Shown here one piece after another: positions 6,926-15,119 of a DNA stretch of 32,234 bases. Numbering within the stretch: the first letter of the stretch is position 1; every line of letters starts with the position of its first letter. The DNA is taken from assembly GCA_900299345.1 (NCBI GenBank), contig OMJM01000083.1:1-32234 (forward strand). The letters are read 5' to 3'. A program made the position numbers and the translations under genes. A model generated the notes under the pieces. The model was given only the letters and a program-made list of their open reading frames with translations, was not told where the DNA came from and ran no database searches. The stretch comes from a bacterium (GTDB lineage Bacteria; Fibrobacterota; Fibrobacteria; UBA11236).

Positions 6926-7807
6926 ATGAAGGCCTTTCGGGATCAAGTGGCGGAACGCTTCCGCGGCGTGCAGGATCACATCTGCGCGTTTCTCGACGCG
7001 GAAAACGGAACCGGATTCCGTGAAGACAACTGGAATTACTCCAAAGGCGACGGCGGAGGGCGTACCCGGGTCTATGAAAGCGGTCTGCTGCTGGAAAAAG
7101 GCGGCGTGAATTTCTCCGCCATCCTCGGTTCTTCCTTGCCCGCCTCCGCGGCCTCCGGTTTCCGGATTCCCGAAGGCACGCCCTTCTTCGCCACGGGCGT
7201 CAGCCTGGTCCTGCATCCGCACAATCCACATGCGCCCACCATTCATCTGAACATCCGTTACTTCGAAGCCGGGGATGTTTACTGGTTCGGCGGTGGTGTG
7301 GATCTGACGCCGTACTATCCCGAAGAAGCGATGGTGGTTTCCTTTCATCGGTCCTTGAAATTGTTTTGCGAGCGCATGAAGCGGGATTACGGCACGTACA
7401 AGAAGCTCTGCGACGAATATTTCTTCAACAAGCACCGCAATGAACCTCGCGGTGTGGGCGGATTGTTCTTCGATCATTTGCGCGGCCCCAAGGAAGAGGA
7501 GCTGGCTTTCGTGGAAGAACTCGGTCTGTTGTTCCCCGATCTATACCGACCCTTCGCAGCCCTGCGCGACAAGCCGTTCACCGACGCGCAACGGCAATTC
7601 CAGCTGCATCGCCGTTCGCGTTACGCCGAATTCAATCTGGTTTATGATCGCGGAACCCTGTTCGGCCTGCAATCCGGAGGGCGCTCGGAATCCATTCTGA
7701 TGTCGCTTCCACCCGTATGCCGTTGGGTCTATGACTTCACGCCCGACCCCGGCAGCGCCGAAGCGCGGTTGACGGATTACTTCCTGAAACCAAGGGATTG
7801 GGTTTGA
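6926..7807 (+). CDS. hemF: Oxygen-dependent coproporphyrinogen III oxidase HemF
   Basis: HemF decarboxylates coproporphyrinogen III to protoporphyrinogen IX using O2, late in haem synthesis. The 293-residue product shows family blocks throughout: GDGGGRTRVYESG (about 41-53), GVSLVLHPHNPHAPTIHLN (about 90-108), RYFEAGDVYWFGGGVDLTPY (about 109-128), HRNEPRGVGGLFFDH (about 170-184) and RRSRYAEFNLVYDRGTLFGL. It is full-length. A TAGATT box seven bases before the ATG and no Shine-Dalgarno suggest a leaderless start. It opens a three-gene unit with a Nudix hydrolase and an aminotransferase, each joined by a TTGA overlap. Its O2 requirement implies an aerobic or facultative host. Confidence 0.96.
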   Translation: MKAFRDQVAERFRGVQDHICAFLDAENGTGFREDNWNYSKGDGGGRTRVYESGLLLEKGGVNFSAILGSSLPASAASGFRIPEGTPFFATGVSLVLHPHNPHAPTIHLNIRYFEAGDVYWFGGGVDLTPYYPEEAMVVSFHRSLKLFCERMKRDYGTYKKLCDEYFFNKHRNEPRGVGGLFFDHLRGPKEEELAFVEELGLLFPDLYRPFAALRDKPFTDAQRQFQLHRRSRYAEFNLVYDRGTLFGLQSGGRSESILMSLPPVCRWVYDFTPDPGSAEARLTDYFLKPRDWV

Positions 7808-8469
7808 ACTCGAAATCAAGTTCATGGCGGGATGAACCCGTGGTTCAAGCCTGGGAACAAAGCCTCCGCGATGCAGGCTGCACCGTTGACTCCCTGAAGC
7901 CGTTGAATCTCCTGAACAAACGCAACGGCGATTTCCTGTTTGCGTTGGTCGAAGCCCAAGGCCGCGATCCCGAAGACAAACCCCTGCTGCCTTATGCCTT
8001 GCTGCGCGGCTCCGCCTGTGTCGTGGTGCCGCTGTGCCGCAACATGGAGACCAACGAGCGGCGATTTCTCATGATCCGTCAACGCCGCGTGGGTAATGGC
8101 CATATGAGTCTGGAATTTCCTGCCGGGATGATAGATGGGGAGCACGATCCCATCGCCACCGCGGTGCGCGAACTGGAAGAAGAAACCGGGATGCGCGTCG
8201 ATCGCTCGCAACTGACGTCACTGTGGGAGCGTCCCTTGCACAGTTCTCCAGGTCTTTCTGATGAAAGCATTTACTTCTACGCGGTCGAGATCGAAATGGA
8301 TGAGAAGGCTTGGATCGCTCTAGAAGGCTCCGAAGCGGGCCACACTCATGAAGGGGAATTCATCACAACCACTCTCAAGACATTTGCCGAAGCGGCTTCG
8401 GAACTCGCCAGCCTCCAACCGTTGCTGGCGTTTCTCCTGTACGAACGGAAATTCGGAGCATTGCCTTGA
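7804..8469 (+). CDS. Nudix hydrolase (ADP-sugar pyrophosphatase-like)
   Basis: Nudix enzymes hydrolyse nucleoside diphosphates linked to another moiety; the context FLMIRQRRVGNGHMSLEFPAG resembles the ADP-ribose/ADP-sugar branch. The 221-residue product has its Nudix box at about residues 108-130 (GMIDGEHDPIATAVRELEEE then TGM). The catalytic REUxEExGU half is intact, but the usual Glu at box position 7 is His, with Glu at position 6. I chose TTG 7804 because it overlaps the hemF stop as TTGA with AAGGG seven bases upstream; TTG 7798 is the alternative. The next gene uses the same TTGA overlap. Substrate is not determined. Confidence 0.85.
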   Translation: MNSKSSSWRDEPVVQAWEQSLRDAGCTVDSLKPLNLLNKRNGDFLFALVEAQGRDPEDKPLLPYALLRGSACVVVPLCRNMETNERRFLMIRQRRVGNGHMSLEFPAGMIDGEHDPIATAVRELEEETGMRVDRSQLTSLWERPLHSSPGLSDESIYFYAVEIEMDEKAWIALEGSEAGHTHEGEFITTTLKTFAEAASELASLQPLLAFLLYERKFGALP

Positions 8470-9668
8470 AGCGCACGGCAACCGCCGTTCGAAGTGGTGC
8501 GCAACGGCTGCGGCAATTCACCGAATCGGTGATCCGCGAACAAACGCGCATGGCGATGGAACACAAAGCCATCAACCTCGCGCAAGGCTTTCCCGATTTT
8601 CCCTGTCCTCCCGTGCTGAAAAAACTGGCTAATGACGCGCTGGCCGCTGATTGGAATCAATATTCCATCACATGGGGGCTTCCGGGTTTGCGGCAAGCCA
8701 TCGCGGAAAAAGCCAAACGGTACAACGGGATTCAAGCCGATCCTCATTCTGAAATTACCGTGACCTGCGGTTCCACGGAAGCGATGATGTGCGCTTTCCT
8801 GGGGTTGGTGGATCCGGGTAGCGAAGTGATTTTGTTCCAGCCATTCTACGAGAACTATCACCCTGACAGTTATCTCTCGGGAGCCAGACCGCGTTACGTG
8901 TCTCTCCGGCCGCCGGATTGGTCGTTCGACGAAACCGAACTGCGCCGCGCATTCGGACCGAAAACATCGGCCATCGTCATCACCACGCCACACAATCCCA
9001 CGGGCAAGGTTTTCTCGCGTGCGGAGCTGGAAGTGATTTCAAAGCTTTGCCAAAAATGGAACGTACGGGTTTTCTCCGACGAGATCTACGAGCACATCCT
9101 CTATGACGGCGCACGGCATATCAGCCCGGCATCCATTCCCGGTCTGGAAGATCGCACCGTAACCATCAACAGCGCGTCCAAAACCTACGCGGTCACAGGA
9201 TGGCGCGTGGGATGGGCCATCGCAGCGAAACCTCTCAGCGACGCAATGCGCAAGGTCCACGATTTTCTCACCGTTTGCGCGGCAACACCCTTACAGGTGG
9301 CGACACAAGGCGCGTTGGCATTGCCAGCCTCCTACTATCGCGATCTCGCGAAAGAATACTGTGAGCGCAGAGACTATTTGATTGCGGGACTCGAAGATGT
9401 TGGTTTTCGTTGTTTCAAGTCACAGGGCGCCTATTACGTCATGGCCGAAGCCGGAAAATTCCTGAACAAAAAACTGAAGGACGACACGGCATTGGCACGA
9501 CATCTCGTTTCCAATGTCGGCGTGGCCGCGGTTCCGGGTTCCTCGTTCTACCAGCAAAGCGGGAAGAACGCAAGGAACGATTTGCTGCGGTTTTGTTTTT
9601 GTAAGAAGGAAGAAACGTTGAAGGAGGCGATCGGGCGACTCAAAAAGCGAATGGCAGTCGCGCCTTGA
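8466..9668 (+). CDS. PLP-dependent class I/II aminotransferase (kynurenine/methionine aminotransferase-like)
   Basis: A 400-residue fold-type I aminotransferase. Visible elements are INLAQGFPDFPCPP (about 36-49), YSITWGLPGLRQAI (67-80), TPHNPTGK (174-181), SDEIYEHILYDG (204-215), the Schiff-base lysine K239 in SASKTYAVTGWRVGW, and a C-terminal Arg in DLLRFCFC. The N-terminus RLRQFTESVIREQT and the GQGFPDF-type motif resemble the KAT/YbdL branch, which transaminates methionine, glutamine or kynurenine. The TTG start at 8466 overlaps the Nudix stop as TTGA; conserved residues before the first ATG (residue 29) support the TTG. Its 3' end overlaps the convergent glutaminyl cyclase gene by 29 bases. 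Substrate is uncertain. Confidence 0.88.
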   Translation: MKRTATAVRSGAQRLRQFTESVIREQTRMAMEHKAINLAQGFPDFPCPPVLKKLANDALAADWNQYSITWGLPGLRQAIAEKAKRYNGIQADPHSEITVTCGSTEAMMCAFLGLVDPGSEVILFQPFYENYHPDSYLSGARPRYVSLRPPDWSFDETELRRAFGPKTSAIVITTPHNPTGKVFSRAELEVISKLCQKWNVRVFSDEIYEHILYDGARHISPASIPGLEDRTVTINSASKTYAVTGWRVGWAIAAKPLSDAMRKVHDFLTVCAATPLQVATQGALALPASYYRDLAKEYCERRDYLIAGLEDVGFRCFKSQGAYYVMAEAGKFLNKKLKDDTALARHLVSNVGVAAVPGSSFYQQSGKNARNDLLRFCFCKKEETLKEAIGRLKKRMAVAP

Positions 9669-10413
9669 ACATCTTCGGCCAGTTCTTCCCAGTAATGAAA
9701 AACGATTTTTTGCGCGCATCGTAAGCCACGCCATTGAGCACGTCGTCACGGGAACGGCGGCCACTTTTTGCTACCAGCGCCGATGCATCCACCAAGGCCA
9801 GCACACGTCCGTCACGGGGATCGACGATGACCAAAGAATCCGAGTACCAGATATTAGCCACGATTTTTCCGGAAACCGCCTCCAGCTCATTCAGACGATC
9901 CACGGGATTCGCTCCCAGCTTCACCGCGACTTTTTCCGTGATCCGAAACGCGCCGTTGCGACGGTACAAGGTATCGGAGCCGTTGCTCATCCAGAGATAG
10001 GGGCCCATCGAGGTCAAGCCCCAACCTTCGCCGCGATATGAAAATTTGGCCAGATGATCCCAGTTCTTGATCGGGTAGCGGAAAGCCGTCTCTTCTTTCC
10101 ACGTCAGCTGGATCAACTCTCCGTGAAACTGCGCCAATCCTTCGGCGAAATACTGATGGGGCACGGTGTGAATGCGCAATACCGCGCCTGTGGTGGGATT
10201 CAATTCGCGAAGTGAGGAACTTCCGTACAATCCCGAACTCTCGTACAACCTGCCGTCCAACCAGAGAAGCCCCTGTGTGAAGGAAGTGGAATCATGCGGC
10301 AACACGGCCAGAATCTCCGGGCGGATGACCTTGGGCGCCGCCTGTGCAAACGTCAAACAAACGCTGACAATGGTGAGAACCCGGAAAACAAAGGCGAAGC
10401 GGAAGGACGACAT
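9640..10413 (-). CDS. Secreted glutaminyl-peptide cyclotransferase (five-bladed beta-propeller type)
   Basis: This enzyme cyclises N-terminal glutamine of exported proteins to pyroglutamate, protecting them from aminopeptidases. The 257-residue product starts with a signal peptide (MSSFRFAFVFRVLTIVSVCL, cleavage likely at TFA/QAAP). It then shows the family blocks FTQGLLWLDGRLYESSGLYG, FAEGLAQFHGELIQLTW, YRGEGWGLTS, LNELEAVSGKIVANIWYSD, VLNGVAYD and FFITGKNWPKMF. I chose the ATG at 10411-10413 because it gives the signal peptide; the longer frame runs into the subtilase gene. It lies 37 bases after the subtilase and is probably co-transcribed. The predicted mature enzyme itself begins with Gln. 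Confidence 0.92.
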   Translation of the reverse strand: MSSFRFAFVFRVLTIVSVCLTFAQAAPKVIRPEILAVLPHDSTSFTQGLLWLDGRLYESSGLYGSSSLRELNPTTGAVLRIHTVPHQYFAEGLAQFHGELIQLTWKEETAFRYPIKNWDHLAKFSYRGEGWGLTSMGPYLWMSNGSDTLYRRNGAFRITEKVAVKLGANPVDRLNELEAVSGKIVANIWYSDSLVIVDPRDGRVLALVDASALVAKSGRRSRDDVLNGVAYDARKKSFFITGKNWPKMFKARLPFAF

Positions 10414-10450
10414 GGGATGAAAATGTACTCTCCGCGCTACTGCCGCGTTT

Positions 10451-12010
10451 TTACTGTGACATTCTCCAGACGTAAACACCGGCAGCCTGATCGTGCGCAG
10501 GATCGATCCAGAATACCGGAAGCGCACCGCCGCCATGGGCTTGAATTGTGCGGCCACGCATGTCCCAAAGCCGGATTCCGGCGGGATCCACGCCCAATCT
10601 CCACGGGATGAAGACGCGACGAGCACTTTGTTCCCATCCCAGCAATCCTTTTTTCGAATCTCGTTCCTCCTCGAGCGCGTGAATTATGGCGCTGGAGGAT
10701 AATGCCTTGTGCGCTTCGTTGGCGCGCACGAGACCATAGCCTCCGGCGCTGTCAGGACGTTGGGCATTGCGCGCCGTGGCGATTAGCGCAAGACGGATGG
10801 TCTGCGAAGACACAGCGGGGTGCAACTGGCGCAACAGCGCAGCAATGCCCGCTATCACAGGTGCTGCGAAACTCGTTCCTCCCTGATATTCAACTCCCGA
10901 GGCTGTCTTGGGATCCACCGTGGGTGCAGTGCAGGAATTGGTTCCAATCGCAGTCACTTCCGGTTTGATACGTCCATCATACGTCGGACCTGTGCTGCTG
11001 TAATTGCAGGGCCGTTGATTCAAATCCATGATACCCACGCTGATTACACTGTCCGCGTCGGCAGGCGCGGTGATGTTCGGACCCGGATGTGCCACGCCTT
11101 CGTTGCCCATGGCAATTGAAAGCAGGACTCCACGGCGTGCCGCAGCCACGGCGGCTTTAGAAGAAGGACGCGTCCGTCCATTCATTGAGGAATACGGAAG
11201 GTTGGCACTGCCGTTGGTGTAATCGTAACGATATCCCAGGCTGATGTTGATCACCTGTGCGCCCGAATCCACGGCGCGTTCAATGGCCGCCGCCACGTAA
11301 TCCTCTTCGACATAGGTTTCACTGGCCTCGTTCTCAGCGCGGTAGAGAAGATATTTGGCTTCCGGAACCAGTCCCTCGAGCGTGGACGTCTTGGCAGCCA
11401 ACAGAGAGAACACCGCCGCGCCGTGGCTTTCGCCGAATGTGTCGCGCACCGTGGCGCGTTGATTGAGCACAAAGTCCCATTGATCGGCGATACGTCCCAA
11501 CTTTACATACGCGAATGCATCGTGCTTGAGATAAAAGTCAGCATCGATGATCGCAATGCGAAGATTCTGGCCCGCGCCTTGTCCTGAGGGCAATGCCGCG
11601 CGCACCGTCGTGGCCTGCGTGGTGTCAAAGCTCTGCTGGAACACACCGAACGTCAATGCAGCGGACGTCTTGGACAAAGTTTTTTCAAATCCGAAGTGTG
11701 GCAAGCGGAGATATGCCGCCTTGCGCGGCATGCCTTCAACGCTTTGAACCATGGGCAGGCGTTGTAACGCTGCGAGGTTCGAGGATTCGATCCATCCAGA
11801 CACGCGGTTCTGCCATTTGAGCGCAACATCGGGTGTGAACCCCGCCTTGCGCAGTTGTTGCAAATATGGTGCATACACCGGCGCATTTTCCCACGCCAAT
11901 CCATCACCCCGGACGGACCCTTTGTCCCGCAATTCCACCCACACCTTCACCGGAGAGGCTAAGGCTGTCATCACGGCGAATCCACAGGCCAAAAACCAAA
12001 GCGGGCGCAT
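10451..12010 (-). CDS. Secreted subtilisin-like serine protease (S8) with C-terminal sorting-like domain
   Basis: A 519-residue exported protease with a signal peptide (residues 1-18, cleavage near ALA/SPVK) and a propeptide-like region with WIESSNLAALQRLP and VQSVEGM. The S8 catalytic domain has Asp in LRIAIIDADFYLKHDAF, His in GESHGAAVFSLLAA, the oxyanion region IAMGNEGVAHPG, and Ser in GGTSFAAPVIAGIAALL. The last 50 or so residues (GIRLWDMRGRTIQ through AAGVYVWRMSQ) resemble the beta-sandwich sorting domains of FCB bacteria. The ATG at 12008-12010 has no usable Shine-Dalgarno; TAGTTT lies six bases upstream. It is divergent from trpE (46 bases) and followed by the glutaminyl cyclase gene. 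Substrate is unknown. Confidence 0.92.
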   Translation of the reverse strand: MRPLWFLACGFAVMTALASPVKVWVELRDKGSVRGDGLAWENAPVYAPYLQQLRKAGFTPDVALKWQNRVSGWIESSNLAALQRLPMVQSVEGMPRKAAYLRLPHFGFEKTLSKTSAALTFGVFQQSFDTTQATTVRAALPSGQGAGQNLRIAIIDADFYLKHDAFAYVKLGRIADQWDFVLNQRATVRDTFGESHGAAVFSLLAAKTSTLEGLVPEAKYLLYRAENEASETYVEEDYVAAAIERAVDSGAQVINISLGYRYDYTNGSANLPYSSMNGRTRPSSKAAVAAARRGVLLSIAMGNEGVAHPGPNITAPADADSVISVGIMDLNQRPCNYSSTGPTYDGRIKPEVTAIGTNSCTAPTVDPKTASGVEYQGGTSFAAPVIAGIAALLRQLHPAVSSQTIRLALIATARNAQRPDSAGGYGLVRANEAHKALSSSAIIHALEEERDSKKGLLGWEQSARRVFIPWRLGVDPAGIRLWDMRGRTIQAHGGGALPVFWIDPAHDQAAGVYVWRMSQ

Positions 12011-12056
12011 GCCCTTAAACTATTATTAGCACACCGATTTTAGCGGAGATTTCAGC

Positions 12057-13532
12057 GTGATTATGTCTCTGGAACAAACCCGTTCCCTTGCGGTGCGGGG
12101 CAATGTCATTCCACTCGTCCGGGATTTCCTCCCAGACTTGGAGACGCCCATTACGGCTTTGTTGAAACTCCGCAAAGCCGGCAGCCGCACCTTTCTGCTG
12201 GAAAGCGTTGAGATCGGCGAAAAGCTGGCCCGTTATTCTTTCCTCGGACGCGATCCACTGTACGTCTTCCGCGCCCGGGGCCGCAAAATCGAAATTCAAG
12301 GAAAGGAATCCCGCTCTTTCGAAGGCGATGCGCTGGCGGAGTTCCGTTCCTTTCTCTCGCGCTTCAAGGGCGTCGAGGACGCGGATCTTCCCGCCTTCGC
12401 GGGCGGCGCTGTGGGTTTCTTCGCTTACGATGCCATCCGCTTGATGGAAAAAATTCGCGCACAAGGCCGCGATGATTACGGTCTGAACGATCTCGACTTC
12501 GGCGTTTACGAAGCCTTCGTGGTTTTCGATCACCTGAAGCACCGATTGCGCATCGTCGCCAACGTCATGCCGGATGAATTTGGCGGAATCGAACCTGCTT
12601 ACAAGCGCGCGGTTGGCTTGATCGATTCGTTGGAGAAAGAGCTTCGTTCTGCTCCAAGCAGCCCGCCCATTCTTTCCAATGGAAAAACCGGCGGATTGGA
12701 ATGGAAGTCCAATGTGACGCGGGAACGCTATCTCACGGGCGTGACCCAATGCCAGGAATACATCAAGGCGGGAGATGCCTTTCAGATCGTTCTGTCGCAA
12801 CGCTTCGAGGCCAAAACCTCCTCGGATGCAATTTCGATCTATCGCCATCTGCGAAGCATCAATCCTTCACCGTACATGTATTACCTCGACTACGGAAATT
12901 GCGAGATCGTGGGCGCTTCACCGGAAACGCTCGTGAAGGTTCAGAACGGACTGGCGGAAACCAAACCCATCGCGGGCACACGGCCGCGCGGCGCGGATGA
13001 AGCCACGGATAATGCGTTGGCCGATGAATTGTTGAAAGACCCAAAAGAGGTTTCCGAGCACATCATGCTTGTTGATTTGGGCCGGAACGATCTAGGACGT
13101 GTTTGCTCCTATGGCAGTGTGCACGTGCCGCAGTTCATGCAGATCGAGCGCCTGAGCCACGTCATGCACATCGTGTCCATCGTGCGCGGCCAGTTGAAAG
13201 AAGGCGCGCATTCGCTTGATGCACTCATGTCGTGCCTTCCTGCGGGCACGCTTTCCGGAGCACCCAAGATTCGCGCCATGCAAATCATCGACGATCTGGA
13301 ACCCACACGCCGCGGCATTTACGGCGGTGCGGTATGCTATCTCGATTTCCGGGGAAACTTCGATTCCTGCATTGCCATTCGCACCTTGCTGCTCAAGGAC
13401 GGGATCGCGTATGTGCAGGCAGGCGCTGGCATCGTGGCCGAGTCCGTTCCCAACACCGAATACGAGGAAACCAAACACAAAGCGCGCGCTGCCATGCTGG
13501 CCGTTGAAATGGCGTCGGGTGGCGCAACATGA
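12057..13532 (+). CDS. trpE: Anthranilate synthase component I
   Basis: TrpE makes anthranilate from chorismate with ammonia supplied by TrpG, the first committed step of tryptophan synthesis. The 491-residue product has the Trp feedback-site motif LLES near residue 48, [16 protein letters not shown], and the chorismate-binding C-terminal half with [46 protein letters not shown] and YGGAVCYLD. Start: GTG 12057 has GGAG eight bases upstream; ATG 12063 is the alternative. Its stop overlaps trpG as ATGA. With only 46 bases to the divergent subtilase gene, there is no room for a trp leader peptide, so control is likely by feedback inhibition or a repressor. Confidence 0.97.
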   Translation: MIMSLEQTRSLAVRGNVIPLVRDFLPDLETPITALLKLRKAGSRTFLLESVEIGEKLARYSFLGRDPLYVFRARGRKIEIQGKESRSFEGDALAEFRSFLSRFKGVEDADLPAFAGGAVGFFAYDAIRLMEKIRAQGRDDYGLNDLDFGVYEAFVVFDHLKHRLRIVANVMPDEFGGIEPAYKRAVGLIDSLEKELRSAPSSPPILSNGKTGGLEWKSNVTRERYLTGVTQCQEYIKAGDAFQIVLSQRFEAKTSSDAISIYRHLRSINPSPYMYYLDYGNCEIVGASPETLVKVQNGLAETKPIAGTRPRGADEATDNALADELLKDPKEVSEHIMLVDLGRNDLGRVCSYGSVHVPQFMQIERLSHVMHIVSIVRGQLKEGAHSLDALMSCLPAGTLSGAPKIRAMQIIDDLEPTRRGIYGGAVCYLDFRGNFDSCIAIRTLLLKDGIAYVQAGAGIVAESVPNTEYEETKHKARAAMLAVEMASGGAT

Positions 13533-14098
13533 TCCTGTTCCTCGACAACTACGATTCGTTCACATACAACCTTGTCCAATACCTGGGCGAGATGAATCCC
13601 GATCTGCGCGTGGTGCGCAACGACCAGATGACGGTGGCGGAAGTGCTGAAGCTCAAGCCCTCGCATATCGTCGTGTCCCCAGGTCCCTGCACGCCCGCCG
13701 AAGCTGGCATTTCGATCCCATTGATTCAAGCCGTACCGAACTCCATTCCCCTGCTCGGCGTGTGCCTTGGCCATCAATCCATCGGCGCGGCCTTCGGCGG
13801 AGTTGTGAGCCGCGCTCCGGCACCCATGCATGGCAAGACGTCGGTGATCGAAACCAACCAACGTGACCTATTCGCGGGTTTGCCCAGGACTTTCACGGCC
13901 ACGCGCTACCACTCGCTGATCGTGGAACGCGCCGGGCTGCCCGCGGAACTGGAAATCACCGCCAGCTGCGGCGATCTGATCATGGGACTGAAGCACAAGA
14001 CACGACCCGTGTATGGTGTGCAATTCCATCCGGAATCGATTCTCACCGAACACGGCAAGGCGATGCTTCGCAATTTTCTGGCGATGAAAGGGTCGTGA
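13529..14098 (+). CDS. trpG: Anthranilate synthase component II (glutamine amidotransferase)
   Basis: TrpG releases ammonia from glutamine for TrpE. The 189 residues form a class I glutamine amidotransferase with [16 protein letters not shown] at the start, [13 protein letters not shown], the nucleophile Cys in [11 protein letters not shown], and the His-Glu pair in [13 protein letters not shown]. It is not fused to TrpD. In some bacteria such a subunit also serves para-aminobenzoate synthesis (PabA); nothing here decides whether it is shared. The ATG overlaps the trpE stop (ATGA), giving tight coupling, and trpD begins one base after its stop. Confidence 0.97.
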   Translation: MILFLDNYDSFTYNLVQYLGEMNPDLRVVRNDQMTVAEVLKLKPSHIVVSPGPCTPAEAGISIPLIQAVPNSIPLLGVCLGHQSIGAAFGGVVSRAPAPMHGKTSVIETNQRDLFAGLPRTFTATRYHSLIVERAGLPAELEITASCGDLIMGLKHKTRPVYGVQFHPESILTEHGKAMLRNFLAMKGS

Positions 14099-14099
14099 C

Positions 14100-15116
14100 A
14101 TGGACACCGCGCTGTTGGGCAAACTGATACGGGGCGAGAACCTCGCCTTCTCCGAAATGGAATCGGCGATGGATTCCATCATGGAAGGCAAGTCCACCCC
14201 GGCGCAAATCGCAGGCTTCCTGATCGCGTTGCGCATCAAGGGTGAAACGCCTGAAGAAATCGCCGCGGCCGCGCAAACCTTGCGCTCCAAGGCTGTCATC
14301 GTTCCGGTCATGCGTCCGAATGTGATCGACACCTGCGGCACCGGAGGTGATCACAGCGGTACGTTCAACATCTCCACCGCCGCCGCCATCGTGGCCGCGG
14401 CCGCCGGAGCCGCAGTGGCCAAGCACGGCAACCGCGCCATCAGCAGTCGCTGTGGTAGCGCCAACGTGTTGCAAGAACTGGGTGTGAACCTGGAACTGAC
14501 TCCGGAGCAGGTCGGCGCCTGCATCGACAAACACGGCATCGGATTTCTCTTCGCACCAAAACTCAACCCTGGCATGAAGCATGTGGCCGGTCCCCGGCAG
14601 GAACTGGGTCAGCGCACGATTTTCAATGTGATGGGTCCTTTGCTCAACCCTGCGCGCGCCAAGCGGCAGGTGATGGGTGTTTTTGATAATAACCTGACGC
14701 GCGTGCTCGCCGAAGTTTTACAGCGGCTGGGATCGGAACACGTGCTGATCGTGTCCGGCACGGACGGGCTCGACGAGATCAGTCTGTGCGCCCCGACCAA
14801 AGTGGCGGAATTGAAGAACGGTTCAATCACCGAATACATCCTGAATCCACAAGACCTCGGCTTCTCGCTGGCCACTCCCGCCGATCTACTTGGGGGAGAT
14901 GCACCGCAAAACGCAGCCATTCTGCGCGACATCTTCAACGGTGCCAAAGGTCCCAAACGCGACGTAGTGGCGCTCAATGCGGCAGCCGCGTTGTACGTAT
15001 CCGGCGTGGCGTCGAACCTGAAAGACGGCGTGGCCAAGGCCCGTCAGGCACTGGATTCCGGTGCGGCGAAGGCGACCTTGGAGGCGTGGGTCGGATTTTC
15101 CAACAACCCTTCCTGA
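14100..15116 (+). CDS. trpD: Anthranilate phosphoribosyltransferase
   Basis: TrpD transfers phosphoribose from PRPP to anthranilate. The 338-residue product has the helical N-terminal domain with STPAQIAGFLIALRIKGET, the PRPP-binding motif DTCGTGGDHSGTFNIST (about 79-95), KHGNRAISSRCGSANVLQ (about 109-126), GPRQELGQRTIFNVMGPLLN, and the metal-site region SGTDGLDEIS. It is full-length. It sits one base after trpG and three bases before trpC in a single operon. Confidence 0.97.
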   Translation: MDTALLGKLIRGENLAFSEMESAMDSIMEGKSTPAQIAGFLIALRIKGETPEEIAAAAQTLRSKAVIVPVMRPNVIDTCGTGGDHSGTFNISTAAAIVAAAAGAAVAKHGNRAISSRCGSANVLQELGVNLELTPEQVGACIDKHGIGFLFAPKLNPGMKHVAGPRQELGQRTIFNVMGPLLNPARAKRQVMGVFDNNLTRVLAEVLQRLGSEHVLIVSGTDGLDEISLCAPTKVAELKNGSITEYILNPQDLGFSLATPADLLGGDAPQNAAILRDIFNGAKGPKRDVVALNAAAALYVSGVASNLKDGVAKARQALDSGAAKATLEAWVGFSNNPS

Positions 15117-15119
15117 TTC

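Noticed and set aside
10414-10626. N-terminal extension of the glutaminyl cyclase to 10626
   Set aside because: It would overlap the end of the subtilase gene and bury the signal peptide; the ATG at 10413 is better.
12011-12056. Possible trp leader peptide or T-box before trpE
   Set aside because: Only 46 bases separate the subtilase and trpE start codons; there is no Trp-codon frame, hairpin or T-box core.
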